A DNA stretch of 64,000 bases from Cellulosimicrobium cellulans. Its GTDB lineage: Bacteria; Actinomycetota; Actinomycetes; Actinomycetales; Cellulomonadaceae. The position numbers were made by a program, and so were the translations under genes. A model generated the notes under the pieces. The model made no database searches. It was not told where the DNA came from and saw only the letters and a program-made list of their open reading frames with translations. The stretch spans positions 186,001 to 250,000 of the forward strand of contig NZ_VEGH01000006.1 of NCBI RefSeq assembly GCF_007679345.1, read 5' to 3'. Every line of letters starts with the position of its first letter. Positions within the stretch are counted from its first letter, which is position 1. Shown here in pieces: positions 45,080 to 56,331 of the stretch.

Positions 45080-46212
45080 GCGCCCACCTCGGCGACCGCG
45101 TGAGCGCGCTGGTCGACGGCCAGCTCGCCCCCGCCGCCGCGGAGCGCGCCCTGGCGCACGTCGCCGGCTGCGCCCGGTGCGCGGCCGACCTCGCCGCGGC
45201 GCGCGCCGCCCGGCGCGTGCTGTCGGCCTGCGACGACGTCCGGCCCGCCGGCGACCTCACGGCCCGGCTGCTCGCCCTGGGCGGCGCGCCCGTGCCCCCG
45301 GGCGCCGACGGTGCCCCGCGTCCGGGCGGCGTCCGGCCGATGGACCCGTTCGTGCCGCCGTCCGCCGTGCGCGGCGCGGCGGCGTTCACCGGCTCGCCGA
45401 CGTCGACCGCGTCCGGCCTCACGGGGCTGCTCGGCGGGCGCGGTCCGTTCGGCGAGGGCGTCCTCGGCGGGCGGTCCGTGCTCGGCGGCCACTCCGTGCT
45501 GGGCGGCTCGGTGCTCGGCTCCCGGCGGCTGCTCGGCGACCGCCCGGTCGTCGGCAGCGCCCCCGCGTCGACCGGCCCCGGTGCGACCCGCCGCGGCCTG
45601 CGGGCGGCGGTGGGGTCGATCACCGGCCTCGGCGTCGTCGCGGTCGGGCTGTTCCTGCTGGGCGACCGCCCGACCGTCGCCCCGCTGACCGAGTCCACCG
45701 AGGCGCTGTCGCTGCTCGGCGACGCCGGTCCCGCAGCGCTGCCGGTGGTCGCCACGGGGTCGGAGGGCGCCGCGCCCGCCGCGGGCGCGACGACCCAGGA
45801 CTACCTCGACTGGATGCGCGCCGAGGGCTGGACCTGCCCCGAGCAGGTCCCCGCCGGCTGGGCGGTGACCGCCGTGCACCTGCGCGACGACGGCGGCACG
45901 CTCGAGGTGGACCTGTCCGGGCCGACCGGGGACGTCGTCGTCACCGAGCAGCACGGCCGGCTCGACGTGTCGGCGCTCACCGCCGCGGAGCCGATCGACG
46001 TCGAGGGCCGCACCGTCTACCTGCTGTCCGCCGAGCCCTGGCACGCCGCGTGGCAGTCGGGGGACACCGTCGTCGAGGTCGTGTCGTCGCGCACCGGTCC
46101 CGGCGCCGCCGCCGTGGTCGCGCAGTTCCCCGAGGGCGAGTTCGACGCGGGCCTCGGCGCCCGGCTGACCCGCGGGTGGGACACCTTCGCGACCGCGGTG
46201 CACCTGCCGTGA
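45076..46212 (+). CDS. rseA: Anti-sigma E factor, zinc-binding membrane protein
   Basis: A 378-residue anti-sigma factor that would hold SigE. The N-terminal zinc (ZAS) domain has H28, C32 and C35 ([13 protein letters not shown]), with H4 as a possible fourth ligand. A variable linker includes Leu/Gly repeats near residues 128-150 ([19 protein letters not shown]). One membrane helix (about 176-196, [16 protein letters not shown]) and an extracytoplasmic beta-rich domain of about 170 residues follow. Mycobacterial RseA is much shorter and lacks this external domain. The gene overlaps sigE and htrA by 4 nt on each side. Confidence 0.9.
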   Translation: MSAHLGDRVSALVDGQLAPAAAERALAHVAGCARCAADLAAARAARRVLSACDDVRPAGDLTARLLALGGAPVPPGADGAPRPGGVRPMDPFVPPSAVRGAAAFTGSPTSTASGLTGLLGGRGPFGEGVLGGRSVLGGHSVLGGSVLGSRRLLGDRPVVGSAPASTGPGATRRGLRAAVGSITGLGVVAVGLFLLGDRPTVAPLTESTEALSLLGDAGPAALPVVATGSEGAAPAAGATTQDYLDWMRAEGWTCPEQVPAGWAVTAVHLRDDGGTLEVDLSGPTGDVVVTEQHGRLDVSALTAAEPIDVEGRTVYLLSAEPWHAAWQSGDTVVEVVSSRTGPGAAAVVAQFPEGEFDAGLGARLTRGWDTFATAVHLP

Positions 46213-47927
46213 CCGCGCCCGAGGAGCACGCCGGGGGCCGACCGGCGGACGCGACCCAGGACGCCCCGCAGGACGCGCCGCAGGACCGGGCGGGGCACCG
46301 GCCCGCGGGCGCCGACCCGTTCGCCCCGCCGCCGGCCGCGCCGCGCGGCTGGACGCCCCCGCCCGCGTGGGGGGCGCCCTCGGGGACCGTGGCCGGGCAC
46401 GGCGCCGCGACGTCCGACGCCGTGGGCGCCGGTCCGGTGGCGTCGGGTCCCGTGGCGTCGGGTCCCGCGCCCACCGGGGCTCCGGGCCCCGCCGGCCGGC
46501 GCCCCGCCGATCCCTACGCGGCCCCGCGGCCCGCCGACCCCTACGCGGCCCCGCGCCCGTTCCCGGCCGGCGCACCGCAGCCGCCGGCGCCGTCCGGGTG
46601 GGGCTCGCCGTCCCCCTGGGGCGCCCCCACCGCCCCCGGCCGCCCGGCCGGCCCCGCGGCGTCGCCGTACCCCGCCCCCGGCGCCCCCGCCGGGACCCTG
46701 CCGCCGACCCCGCTGCCGACGGACCCGGCCGCCGCCCCCGCGCCCGCGCTCCTGCCCCCCGGCGTCCTGCCGCCCCCGATGCCCGACCTCGGCGTCCCGG
46801 CCCGGAGCCGTCGGCGCGGCCGTTCCCGCCGGCTGCCGCTCGGCGTGGTCGCCGGGCTCGTCGTGGCGGCGTTCGGCGCGGGACTGCTCGGCGGCGTCGT
46901 CGGCGCCCGGTTCGACCGCGACGACGCGCACCTGGCGGACGCCGGCCTGCCCGCCGCCGTGGGCTCCGGAGCGGGCGACCGCGCGCCCGACAGCGTCGCC
47001 GGCATCGCCGCCGCGGTGCTGCCGTCCGTCGTGTCCATCGAGGTGTCGTCCGCCTCCGGGGGGTCGACCGGGTCCGGGCTCGTCCTCCGGCAGGACGGCT
47101 ACATCCTCACCAACCACCACGTCGTCGCGAGCGCGGCCGGCGCGGGCTCGTCGATCGTCGTGCTGCTCGCGGACGGGTCGCAGCTGCCCGGGACGATCGT
47201 CGGCAGCACGTCCGACTACGACCTCGCGGTCGTGAAGGTCGAGGCCGAGGGCCTGACCCCGCTGGTGCTCGGCGACTCGGACGAGGTGCAGGTCGGCGAC
47301 CCGGTGGTCGCGATCGGCGCGCCGCTGGGTCTGGCGGGCACCGTCACCACGGGCATCGTCAGCGCCCTCAACCGGCCCGTCGCCGCGGGCGAGGGCGCCG
47401 AGGACACGGCCTTCATCAACGCGATCCAGACCGACGCCGCGATCAACCCCGGCAACTCCGGCGGCCCGCTGGTGAACGCCGCCGGCGAGGTGGTCGGGAT
47501 CAACTCCGCGATCGCCCAGCCGCCGGGCGCCTCGGCCACCAGCGGCGGCAGCATCGGCCTCGGGTTCGCCATCCCGTCCAACCAGGCGCGGCGCACCGCC
47601 GAGCAGCTGATCGAGACCGGTGTCGCGACCTACCCGGTGATCGGCGTGCTGCTCGACGGGTCGTACACGGGGGAGGGCGTGCAGGTCTCGGCCGAGCCGC
47701 AGGGCGGGCAGCAGCCCGTCACCCCCGGCGGCCCGGCGGAGCGCGCGGGCATCCGGGCCGGCGACGTCATCCTCGCGATCGACGGCCGGCCGGTCACCGC
47801 CTCGGACGAGCTGGTGGTCGCGATCCGCGCCCGGACGCCCGGGGACGCCGTGACCCTCCGGGTGCGCGCGGCCGACGGCGCCGAGCGGGACGTGCGCGTC
47901 GTCCTCGACGAGTCCGCCCAGGGGTGA
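46209..47927 (+). CDS. htrA: HtrA-type serine protease with PDZ domain
   Basis: A 572-residue membrane-anchored trypsin-like protease for envelope protein quality control. About 205 Pro/Ala/Gly-rich, disordered cytoplasmic residues come first, with internal repeats (ADPYAAPRP twice, VASGP twice). A basic stretch and one membrane helix (about 213-235) follow. The catalytic triad is H304 (LTNHHVV), D338 (SDYDLAVVK) and S417 (NPGNSGGPLV). A C-terminal PDZ domain contains GGPAERAGIRAGDVILAIDG. It shares the operon with sigE and rseA and ends just before tatB. Confidence 0.95.
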   Translation: MTAPEEHAGGRPADATQDAPQDAPQDRAGHRPAGADPFAPPPAAPRGWTPPPAWGAPSGTVAGHGAATSDAVGAGPVASGPVASGPAPTGAPGPAGRRPADPYAAPRPADPYAAPRPFPAGAPQPPAPSGWGSPSPWGAPTAPGRPAGPAASPYPAPGAPAGTLPPTPLPTDPAAAPAPALLPPGVLPPPMPDLGVPARSRRRGRSRRLPLGVVAGLVVAAFGAGLLGGVVGARFDRDDAHLADAGLPAAVGSGAGDRAPDSVAGIAAAVLPSVVSIEVSSASGGSTGSGLVLRQDGYILTNHHVVASAAGAGSSIVVLLADGSQLPGTIVGSTSDYDLAVVKVEAEGLTPLVLGDSDEVQVGDPVVAIGAPLGLAGTVTTGIVSALNRPVAAGEGAEDTAFINAIQTDAAINPGNSGGPLVNAAGEVVGINSAIAQPPGASATSGGSIGLGFAIPSNQARRTAEQLIETGVATYPVIGVLLDGSYTGEGVQVSAEPQGGQQPVTPGGPAERAGIRAGDVILAIDGRPVTASDELVVAIRARTPGDAVTLRVRAADGAERDVRVVLDESAQG

Positions 47928-47973
47928 CCCGGACGTGGTCGCGCGACCGCTAGGTGGGGGGCGTCCCGGACGG

Positions 47974-47979
47974 TAGCCT
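47974..47979 (+). promoter_or_regulatory. Predicted leaderless -10 box of tatB
   Basis: TAGCCT, 7 nt, then GTG 47987. This sets the start at the residue where TatB proteins begin. Confidence 0.55.
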
Positions 47980-47986
47980 GGGGCGC

Positions 47987-50005
<2,019 letters not shown>

Positions 50006-50118
50006 CACCGGTGCCGGGCGGCGCGCCGGTGGGTGCTCGGGGCGCTCGTCGACGGTGCGTGCGCGGCCGTGACCGGCGGCGACGCCCCGCTCGGGATGCC
50101 GAGCGAGCGCGCGCTCCC

Positions 50119-50124
50119 TAGGGT
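50119..50124 (+). promoter_or_regulatory. Predicted leaderless -10 box of YihY gene
   Basis: TAGGGT, 7 nt, then ATG 50132. This selects 50132 over in-frame ATG codons upstream. Confidence 0.55.
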
Positions 50125-50131
50125 CGTCGGC

Positions 50132-51178
50132 ATGGGAGTCCCGGCCGAACCGCAGGGCGCCGGGCGGGCGCACGCCGCCGCCGCGAGCGCGGAGGACGTC
50201 GCCGCCGGCAACCGGCACGACGTCGGTGCCCGGGTGTACCCGGGCGGGTTCGCCGGGCTGGTCGCGCGCGGCAAGGCCGTCCTCGCCTGGTGGCAGCGCA
50301 CCCGGGCGGCGCGGGCCAACGCCCGGTTCGGCGAGGCGGGCGGCGGCGTCCTGACGGGCGGCATCGCCTACGCGACGATCTTCTCGGTGTTCGCGGGGCT
50401 CACCATCGGCTACTCCGTGTTCATGGCCGTCCTCGGCAACAACGAGGCCCTGCGGCAGACCGTCCTCGACACGATCGACGCCAACCTGCCGGGGTTGATC
50501 AAGACCAGCAGCGACGACAAGACGGGGGTGATCGACCCGGACTCGCTCCAGCTGAGCACCGGTGTCGGCATCGCGGGGCTGATCGCGTTCGTGGTGCTGC
50601 TGGTCAGCGCGATCTCCGCCATGGCGGCCCTGCGCACCGCGGTGCGGGCGATGTTCGCCGCCGAGCGGGCCGGCGGCAACGCCGTCACGGGCAAGCTGCG
50701 CGAGCTCGGCGGGTTCGCCGGCATCGGCCTCGCGATCCTCGTCTCCGCGCTGCTCAGCATCGCGACCACGACCGCCGCCGACTGGGCGCTCAGCGCCCTC
50801 GGGCTCGACGGCTCGACGGTCGGCTCGCTGGTCCTGCGCGGCGCGGGCATCCTCGTGGCGTTCGTCGTCGACGCCGGGACCTTCGTGCTGATCGTGCGGG
50901 TCCTCGCGGCGCAGCACCCGGCGTGGCCGGACCTGCGGCAGGGGATGCTCGTGGCCGCGGTCGGGCTCGGGGTCGTGCGGGTGCTGGGCACCTCGGTCGT
51001 CGCGGGCTCCGCGGACCGGAACGCGATCCTGGCGTCGTTCGCGGTGATCGTGACCCTGCTGATCTGGATCAACCTCATCGCCCGCATCGTCCTCCTGGCC
51101 GCGGCCTGGACCGCCGACCCGCCGGCACCCGAGGAGGACCACCAGGACCCGGAGCCGGCGGCGCCCACGGCATCCTGA
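50132..51178 (+). CDS. YihY/BrkB family membrane protein
   Basis: A 348-residue inner-membrane protein of the YihY (formerly RNase BN/BrkB) family with about six spans. It contains FGEAGGGVLTGGIAYATIFS near the first helix, and later segments such as AGLIAFVVLLVSAISAMAAL and ASFAVIVTLLIWINLIARIV. The early link of this family to RNase BN has been withdrawn, and its role is unknown. The start at 50132 follows the TAGGGT box. Confidence 0.87.
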   Translation: MGVPAEPQGAGRAHAAAASAEDVAAGNRHDVGARVYPGGFAGLVARGKAVLAWWQRTRAARANARFGEAGGGVLTGGIAYATIFSVFAGLTIGYSVFMAVLGNNEALRQTVLDTIDANLPGLIKTSSDDKTGVIDPDSLQLSTGVGIAGLIAFVVLLVSAISAMAALRTAVRAMFAAERAGGNAVTGKLRELGGFAGIGLAILVSALLSIATTTAADWALSALGLDGSTVGSLVLRGAGILVAFVVDAGTFVLIVRVLAAQHPAWPDLRQGMLVAAVGLGVVRVLGTSVVAGSADRNAILASFAVIVTLLIWINLIARIVLLAAAWTADPPAPEEDHQDPEPAAPTAS

Positions 51179-51312
51179 CGCCGGTCCTCGTCCGACCCCG
51201 AGGTCCTCAGCCCGGCCCGGTGTCCTGACGGCGCCCGGGGGCCGCCCGCGCAGCGTGCAGGGCTCGTGGGCGGTTGCGCGTCCGCCCCGCGCGCCCGCGC
51301 AGCTGCCGGAGT

Positions 51313-51360
51313 GGATCCAAGCGGACGGACACACCCCGGCGAGTCGGTGCGATCGGATCC
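51313..51360. repeat. Degenerate palindrome upstream of DUF559 gene
   Basis: A 48-bp imperfect inverted repeat begins and ends with GGATCC. Its left half (GGATCCAAGCGGACGGACAC) and right half resemble the perfect palindrome at 52492-52547. The surrounding gap 51179-51494 (316 bp) holds no supported gene. Confidence 0.75.
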
Positions 51361-51494
51361 TTGCGGCCGCCAGGCGTCCCGGGCGCGTGCTCCCGCAGGT
51401 GCCGAGTCCTCCACAGGCCCGCCCGAGGCATGTCGTCCCCAGGGTGGGAGCGTCGGCGTACCGCCCGCAGGCGCGGTCGGAGGACGCTCCCCGG

Positions 51495-52559
51495 ATGGTG
51501 ACGACGGATGCGGTACTCAGCGTGCTCACGACAGCGCAGGCACGAGCGGCGGGGGTGTCCCGGCTGCTGCGGGACGGGACCTACGCGCGGGTCGCCCGAG
51601 GGCTGTGGTTGGTGGCCGGCGCCGACCCGGAGGACCCGGACACGCGCATCCGGCTGGCGACGGCGGGGGTGCCGGGTGACGTCGTCGTCGGGGGGTGGGC
51701 CGCCGCCCGGCTCCACGAGGCGACCCGCCTGCGGCGCGGGCGTCCGGGGCAGGTCGACGGCCGGAGCGGGGTCCCGCTCCGGCCGGAGCCGGTGCTGGTG
51801 CTCGTGCCGCCGGAGACGCGTCTGGTCGACCGGCCCTTCCGTCGCCTGCTGCGGACGCGCGTCCCCGACCGCGACCGGGCAGAGGTGGCGGGCGTCGCCG
51901 TGACGGCGCCCGACCGGACGGCCGTCGACGTCGCGCGGCTCTCCCCGCTGCCGCTCGCTGTCCCGGTGCTCGACCGGCTGCGAGCGCTCGGGCTGGTCAG
52001 CGCGGCCAGTGTGGCCGCTGCGCTGGACCGGTGCGGCCCTCTGGCCGGCCTGCACCGGGCACGTCGCGCCCTCGCCTTCTCGGTGGACGGCGCGGAGTCG
52101 CCCCAGGAGTCGGCCATGCGCCTGCTCTGGTGCGAGGCGGGGCTCCCGGTCCCGGAGCCCAACGTCGAGATCCTGGACGGCTCGGGCCGGTTCGTGGTGC
52201 GGGTCGACGTCCTCGACGCGGAGGCCGGTCTGGTGGGCGAGTACGACGGTGCCGTGCACGCGTCCGCGCGCAGCCGGTCCGCGGACGCGACTCGTCAGCA
52301 GCGGCTGGAGCAGCTCGGCCTCGTCGTCGTGCGTGCGACGTCGGTCGACCTGGCGACGCCGGCAGCGCGCGCGGCGTGGTGCGTCCGGCTCCGCGAGGCG
52401 CACCGCCGCGCCCGCGCGCACCCGATCAAGGCGACCTGGCGACGACGCCGACCCCGCGCCCGCCTGCCCGGCCCACCGGCTGCTGGTACGCGAATGGATC
52501 CGAACGCACCGACACACCTGGGCGTGTCGGTGCGTTCGGATCCATTCCGCGACCGCTGA
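51495..52559 (+). CDS. AbiEi-type HTH and DUF559 nuclease-fold protein
   Basis: A 354-residue protein. The N-terminal winged-helix region (LTTAQARAAGVSRLLRDGTY, ARVARGLWLVAGADP) resembles the AbiEi antitoxin domain. The C-terminal domain (about 195-310; ESPQESAMRLLWCEAGLPVP, VRVDVLDAEAGLVGEYDGA) is the DUF559/Vsr-like PD-(D/E)XK fold. The family is abundant in actinobacteria and its role is unknown; no AbiEii toxin gene is adjacent. ATG 51495 is where homology begins, and the frame is open upstream to 51255. The last 22 codons run through a perfect palindrome, so the tail (MDPNAPTHLGVSVRSDPF) is encoded by the repeat. Confidence 0.8.
   Translation: MVTTDAVLSVLTTAQARAAGVSRLLRDGTYARVARGLWLVAGADPEDPDTRIRLATAGVPGDVVVGGWAAARLHEATRLRRGRPGQVDGRSGVPLRPEPVLVLVPPETRLVDRPFRRLLRTRVPDRDRAEVAGVAVTAPDRTAVDVARLSPLPLAVPVLDRLRALGLVSAASVAAALDRCGPLAGLHRARRALAFSVDGAESPQESAMRLLWCEAGLPVPEPNVEILDGSGRFVVRVDVLDAEAGLVGEYDGAVHASARSRSADATRQQRLEQLGLVVVRATSVDLATPAARAAWCVRLREAHRRARAHPIKATWRRRRPRARLPGPPAAGTRMDPNAPTHLGVSVRSDPFRDR
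52492..52547. repeat. Perfect 24-bp inverted repeat at end of DUF559 gene
   Basis: The arms 52492-52515 and 52524-52547 are perfect complements (core GGATCCGAACGCACCGACAC) with an 8-nt loop. It lies just before the stop codon and 45 bp from the convergent sdhB end. It probably works as a terminator for both genes while coding for the protein tail. Confidence 0.92.
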
Positions 52560-52592
52560 GGGGGGCGGAGGGGAGGGGAGGGCCCAGCAGGG

Positions 52593-53360
52593 TCAGAACG
52601 CGCGGGTGATCATCGCGCGCTTGACCTCCTGGATCGCCTTGGTGACCTCGATGCCGCGGGGGCAGGCCTCGGTGCAGTTGAAGGTGGTCCGGCAGCGCCA
52701 GACGCCCTCCTTGTCGTTGAGGATCTCGAGCCGCTGCGCCCCGCCCTCGTCGCGGCTGTCGAAGATGAACCGGTGCGCGTTGACGATCGCCGCGGGGCCG
52801 AAGTACTGGCCGTCGGTCCAGAACACCGGGCACGAGCTCGTGCACGCGGCGCACAGGATGCACTTGGTGGTGTCGTCGAACCGGGCGCGCTGCTCGGGCG
52901 ACTGCAGCCGCTCGCGGGACGGCTCGGTGCCGGTGGTGATGAGGAAGGGCATGATCTCGCGGTAGGAGGCGAAGAACGGCTCCATGTCGACCACGAGGTC
53001 CTTGATCACGGGCAGGCCCTTGATGGGCTCGACGGTGATCGGCTTGTCCGGGTTGAGGTCCTTGAGCAGGGCCTTGCACGCGAGCCGGTTGCGGCCGTTG
53101 ATCCGCATGGCGTCCGAGCCGCACACGCCGTGGGCGCAGGACCGCCGGAACGTCAGCGAGCCGTCGGACTCCCACTTGATCTTGTGCAGCGCGTCGAGCA
53201 GGCGGTCGGTGCCGTGGGCGGTGACCGTGTGCTCCTCCCAGTACGCCTCGTCGCCGTGCGTCTCGGGGGTGTAGCGGCGGATCTTGAGCGTGACCTCGAA
53301 CGACGGGATCTCGCCGGCCTTCGGCTCGGGCGCGGCCGAGCGCTCTGCGACAGCAGTCAT
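52593..53360 (-). CDS. sdhB: Succinate dehydrogenase iron-sulfur subunit
   Basis: A 255-residue subunit of complex II carrying three Fe-S clusters. The [2Fe-2S] ligands are in RRSCAHGVCGSDAMRINGRN and LACKAL. The [4Fe-4S] and [3Fe-4S] ligands are in CILCAACTSSCPVF and CRTTFNCTEACPRGIEV. It passes electrons from SdhA to quinone. Its ATG overlaps the sdhA stop by one base (TGATG). It is the last gene of sdhCDAB and converges on the DUF559 gene. Confidence 0.97.
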   Translation of the reverse strand: MTAVAERSAAPEPKAGEIPSFEVTLKIRRYTPETHGDEAYWEEHTVTAHGTDRLLDALHKIKWESDGSLTFRRSCAHGVCGSDAMRINGRNRLACKALLKDLNPDKPITVEPIKGLPVIKDLVVDMEPFFASYREIMPFLITTGTEPSRERLQSPEQRARFDDTTKCILCAACTSSCPVFWTDGQYFGPAAIVNAHRFIFDSRDEGGAQRLEILNDKEGVWRCRTTFNCTEACPRGIEVTKAIQEVKRAMITRAF

Positions 53361-55198
53361 CAGTACTTCCGCTCCATCGGCTGGTACACGGTGGTCACGA
53401 CGGGCTTGGTGCCCAGGAGCACGACCGGGCGGCCCGGGCCCGGCTCGGGGACCTCCTCGCCCTTCGGCGCGGAGAGGGCGGGGGAGTCCACCGGCACGCC
53501 GGGGACCCGGCGGTAGGCCATGGTGTGCTCCATGAAGTTCTCGTCGTCGCGCTTCGGGTAGTCCTCGCGGAAGTGCCCGCCGCGGGACTCGCGCCGGTTC
53601 AGCGCGCCGACGACGACGGTCTCGGCGATGTCGAGCAGGAAGCCGAGCTCGATGGCCTCGATGAGGTCGGTGTTGAACGCGCGGCCCTTGTCCTGGACCG
53701 ACACCCGCGTGTAGCGCTCCTGGAGCACCTGGATGTCCTGGAACGCCTGGCGCAGCGACTCGGCGGTGCGGAACACCTGCGCGTTGGTGTCCATCGTCTG
53801 CTGCAGCTCGCGGCGGACGTCGGAGACGCGCTCGCCCTGGGGGCGGTTCCGCATGTCCTCGAGCTGCCCCACGACGGCGTCGGTCGGCGCGTCGGGCAGG
53901 TCCACCCACGACGTCCCGGCGGCGTACTCGGCGGCCGAGATGCCGGCGCGCTTGCCGAACACGTTGATGTCGAGCAGCGAGTTGGTGCCCAGCCGGTTCG
54001 AGCCGTGCACGGAGACGCAGGCGACCTCGCCGGCCGCGTACAGGCCCTTCACGACGTGCGTGGTGTCCCGCAGGACCTCGCCCTCGACGTTGGTCGGCAC
54101 GCCGCCCATCGCGTAGTGCGCCGTCGGGTACACCGGCACCGGCTCGGTGTACGGCTCGATGCCGAGGTAGGTCCGGGCGAACTCGGTGATGTCCGGGAGC
54201 TTCGCGTCGATGTGCGCGGGGTCCAGGTGGGTCAGGTCGAGCAGGACGTAGTCCTTGTTCGGCCCGGCGCCGCGGCCCTCGCGCACCTCGTTGGCCATCG
54301 ACCGGGCGACGATGTCGCGCGGCGCGAGGTCCTTGATGGTGGGGGCGTAGCGCTCCATGAACCGCTCGCCGTCGGCGTTGCGCAGGATGCCGCCCTCGCC
54401 GCGCGCGGCCTCGGACAGCAGGATGCCGAGGCCGGCCAGGCCGGTCGGGTGGAACTGGAAGAACTCCATGTCCTCCAGCGGCAGCCCGCGGCGGTAGGCG
54501 AGCGCCATCCCGTCGCCGGTGAGGGTGTGCGCGTTCGACGTCGTCTTGTAGATCTTGCCGGCGCCGCCGGTCGCGAGGACCACGGACTTGGCGCGGAACA
54601 CGTGGATCTCGCCGGTCGCGAGCTCGTACGCGACGACGCCCGAGACCGCGACGTCCTCGCCGTCCGGCACCTCGCGGCCCGTCAGGTCGTGCGTCAGCAG
54701 CAGGTCCAGCACGTAGAACTCGTTGAAGAACGCGACCTCGTTCTTCACGCACTGCTGGTAGAGCGTCTGCAGGATCATGTGCCCGGTGCGGTCCGCGGCG
54801 TAGCAGGCCCGGCGCACCGCGGCCTCGCCGTGGTTGCGGGTGTGGCCGCCGAACCGGCGCTGGTCGATCCGGCCCTCGGGCGTGCGGTTGAACGGCAGGC
54901 CCATGCGCTCCAGGTCGAGCACCGCGTCGATGGCCTCGTTGGCCATGATCGTGGCGGCGTCCTGGTCGACCAGGTAGTCGCCGCCCTTCACGGTGTCGAA
55001 GGTGTGCCACTCGGGGTTGTCGTCCTCGACGTTGCCGAGCGCGGCGCACATGCCGCCCTGGGCCGCGCCGGTGTGCGAGCGGGTCGGGTACAGCTTCGAG
55101 ATGACCGCCGTGCGGGTGCGGGCGGACGACTCGAGGGCGGCGCGCATCCCGGCGCCGCCGGCGCCGACGATCACGACGTCGAACTGGTGGGTCTGCAT
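53360..55198 (-). CDS. sdhA: Succinate dehydrogenase flavoprotein subunit
   Basis: A 612-residue FAD subunit that oxidises succinate to fumarate. It starts [20 protein letters not shown] (dinucleotide-binding). The covalent-FAD region [15 protein letters not shown] follows, then substrate residues in QFHPTGLAG and [12 protein letters not shown] 55198 is preferred over an upstream TTG at 55216. GGAGG lies 11 nt before the ATG. It follows sdhD after 40 bp. Confidence 0.97.
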   Translation of the reverse strand: MQTHQFDVVIVGAGGAGMRAALESSARTRTAVISKLYPTRSHTGAAQGGMCAALGNVEDDNPEWHTFDTVKGGDYLVDQDAATIMANEAIDAVLDLERMGLPFNRTPEGRIDQRRFGGHTRNHGEAAVRRACYAADRTGHMILQTLYQQCVKNEVAFFNEFYVLDLLLTHDLTGREVPDGEDVAVSGVVAYELATGEIHVFRAKSVVLATGGAGKIYKTTSNAHTLTGDGMALAYRRGLPLEDMEFFQFHPTGLAGLGILLSEAARGEGGILRNADGERFMERYAPTIKDLAPRDIVARSMANEVREGRGAGPNKDYVLLDLTHLDPAHIDAKLPDITEFARTYLGIEPYTEPVPVYPTAHYAMGGVPTNVEGEVLRDTTHVVKGLYAAGEVACVSVHGSNRLGTNSLLDINVFGKRAGISAAEYAAGTSWVDLPDAPTDAVVGQLEDMRNRPQGERVSDVRRELQQTMDTNAQVFRTAESLRQAFQDIQVLQERYTRVSVQDKGRAFNTDLIEAIELGFLLDIAETVVVGALNRRESRGGHFREDYPKRDDENFMEHTMAYRRVPGVPVDSPALSAPKGEEVPEPGPGRPVVLLGTKPVVTTVYQPMERKY

Positions 55199-55238
55199 CG
55201 GGGTCGATGCCTCCAAGGCGAGAGGGGAGCGGGGGCGC

Positions 55239-55688
55239 TCAGGCGGTGCAGAAGGACGGCAGCAGGTCCGCCGGGCTGTTCGCGGGGCACGGGTCGAAGG
55301 TGAAGATCACCAGCGTGCCGAGCACGACGACCACGGTGAACGCCGTGTACAGCGCGAGCTTGAGCACCAGGCGGGTGCCGTCGCGCTCGGCGTAGTCGTT
55401 GATGATCGTCCGGACGCCGTTGGTGCCGTGGATCATCGCGAGCCACAGCATCAGCAGGTCCCAGATCTGCCAGAACGGCGACGCCCACTTGCCGGCGACG
55501 AAGCCGAAGTCGATGGCGGAGATGCCCTCGCCGGCGACCAGGTTGACGAACAGGTGGCCGAAGATCAGCACGAGCAGCACGACGCCGGACGCGCGCATGA
55601 ACACCCAGCCGTACAGCTCCCAGTTGCCGCGCGAGGTCCGGCGGCCGGGCCCGGCGCCCCGGGTGCGGGGGGCGGCGATCGTGGTCAT
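55239..55688 (-). CDS. sdhD: Succinate dehydrogenase membrane subunit SdhD
   Basis: A 149-residue membrane anchor with three hydrophobic segments, starting at about residues 29, 68 and 107. Conserved residues include [20 protein letters not shown] (heme or quinone-site His) and [17 protein letters not shown]. With SdhC it binds heme b and quinone. Its ATG overlaps the sdhC stop by one base. Confidence 0.93.
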   Translation of the reverse strand: MTTIAAPRTRGAGPGRRTSRGNWELYGWVFMRASGVVLLVLIFGHLFVNLVAGEGISAIDFGFVAGKWASPFWQIWDLLMLWLAMIHGTNGVRTIINDYAERDGTRLVLKLALYTAFTVVVVLGTLVIFTFDPCPANSPADLLPSFCTA

Positions 55689-56113
55689 CACTCGCCTCCG
55701 AAGACGTGCATGAGGTGCCGCGGCAGGAAGCCCGCCATGGTCACGACGAACAGGCCGAGCACGACCCAGAGCATCACGCGCTGGTACTTCGCGCCCTTGG
55801 GCCAGAAGTCGACCAGCATGATCCGGACGCCGTTGAAGGCGTGGAACACGATGGCGGCGACCAGCCCGGCCTCGCCGAGCCCCATGATCGGGTTCTTGTA
55901 GGTCCCGATGACGGCGTTGTACGCCTCGGGGGAGACCCGCACGAGCGACGTGTCGAGCACGTGCACGAGCAGGAAGAAGAAGATGAGCACGCCGGTGATC
56001 CGGTGGGCCACCCAGGACCACATGCCTTCGCGGCCGCGGTAGAGGGTGCCGCCGGGGATCCGCTTGGCCGTGGGGGCGGCGTCGTCGCGGGCTTCGGCAG
56101 GCGCAGTGGGCAC
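55688..56113 (-). CDS. sdhC: Succinate dehydrogenase cytochrome b subunit SdhC
   Basis: A 141-residue membrane anchor with three spans. It contains GREGMWSWVAHRITGVLIFF (heme/quinone region; SxxxHR-like) and FHAFNGVRIMLVDFWPKG. GTG 56113 is chosen because AGGAGG lies 6 nt upstream; the open frame further up lacks homology. It is the first gene of the operon sdhC-sdhD-sdhA-sdhB. A palindrome covering the likely -10 box lies 46-61 bp upstream. Confidence 0.93.
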   Translation of the reverse strand: MPTAPAEARDDAAPTAKRIPGGTLYRGREGMWSWVAHRITGVLIFFFLLVHVLDTSLVRVSPEAYNAVIGTYKNPIMGLGEAGLVAAIVFHAFNGVRIMLVDFWPKGAKYQRVMLWVVLGLFVVTMAGFLPRHLMHVFGGE

Positions 56114-56158
56114 GGGTGGCCTCCTGGCGAGTTCGGGCGGGACTGCTGTGTCCGGTCC

Positions 56159-56174
56159 GATCACTGTAGTGATC
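56159..56174. promoter_or_regulatory. Palindromic operator over sdhC promoter
   Basis: GATCACTGTAGTGATC has perfect 7-bp arms. On the minus strand it contains TACAGT, a likely -10 of sdhCDAB. A repressor bound here would block transcription. It does not match the CRP consensus, because the half-sites are reversed. Confidence 0.65.
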
Positions 56175-56318
56175 GTGCGCTGGGTCACCCTGCCGTCGGG
56201 GGCCAGATCGGGCCCGATGTGATCAAGCGCACACGCGCACCGGGACCTGGGTCCCTGGTCGACGGTACCCAGCGCCGGGGGGATGGAGAGGGTGGGCGAC
56301 CGACCGGTTGTGTCCCGA

Positions 56319-56324
56319 TACGCT
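56319..56324 (+). promoter_or_regulatory. Predicted leaderless -10 box of manC
   Basis: TACGCT, 7 nt, then ATG 56332. This selects 56332 over the upstream ATG 56308. Confidence 0.55.
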
Positions 56325-56331
56325 GCCGGGC

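Noticed and set aside
51495-52559. Complete AbiE toxin-antitoxin system
   Set aside because: Only the AbiEi-like domain is present, fused to DUF559. No AbiEii nucleotidyltransferase gene is adjacent.
56159-56174. CRP site before sdhC
   Set aside because: The half-sites are in the wrong order (TCACT then AGTGA) and do not match TGTGAN6TCACA.
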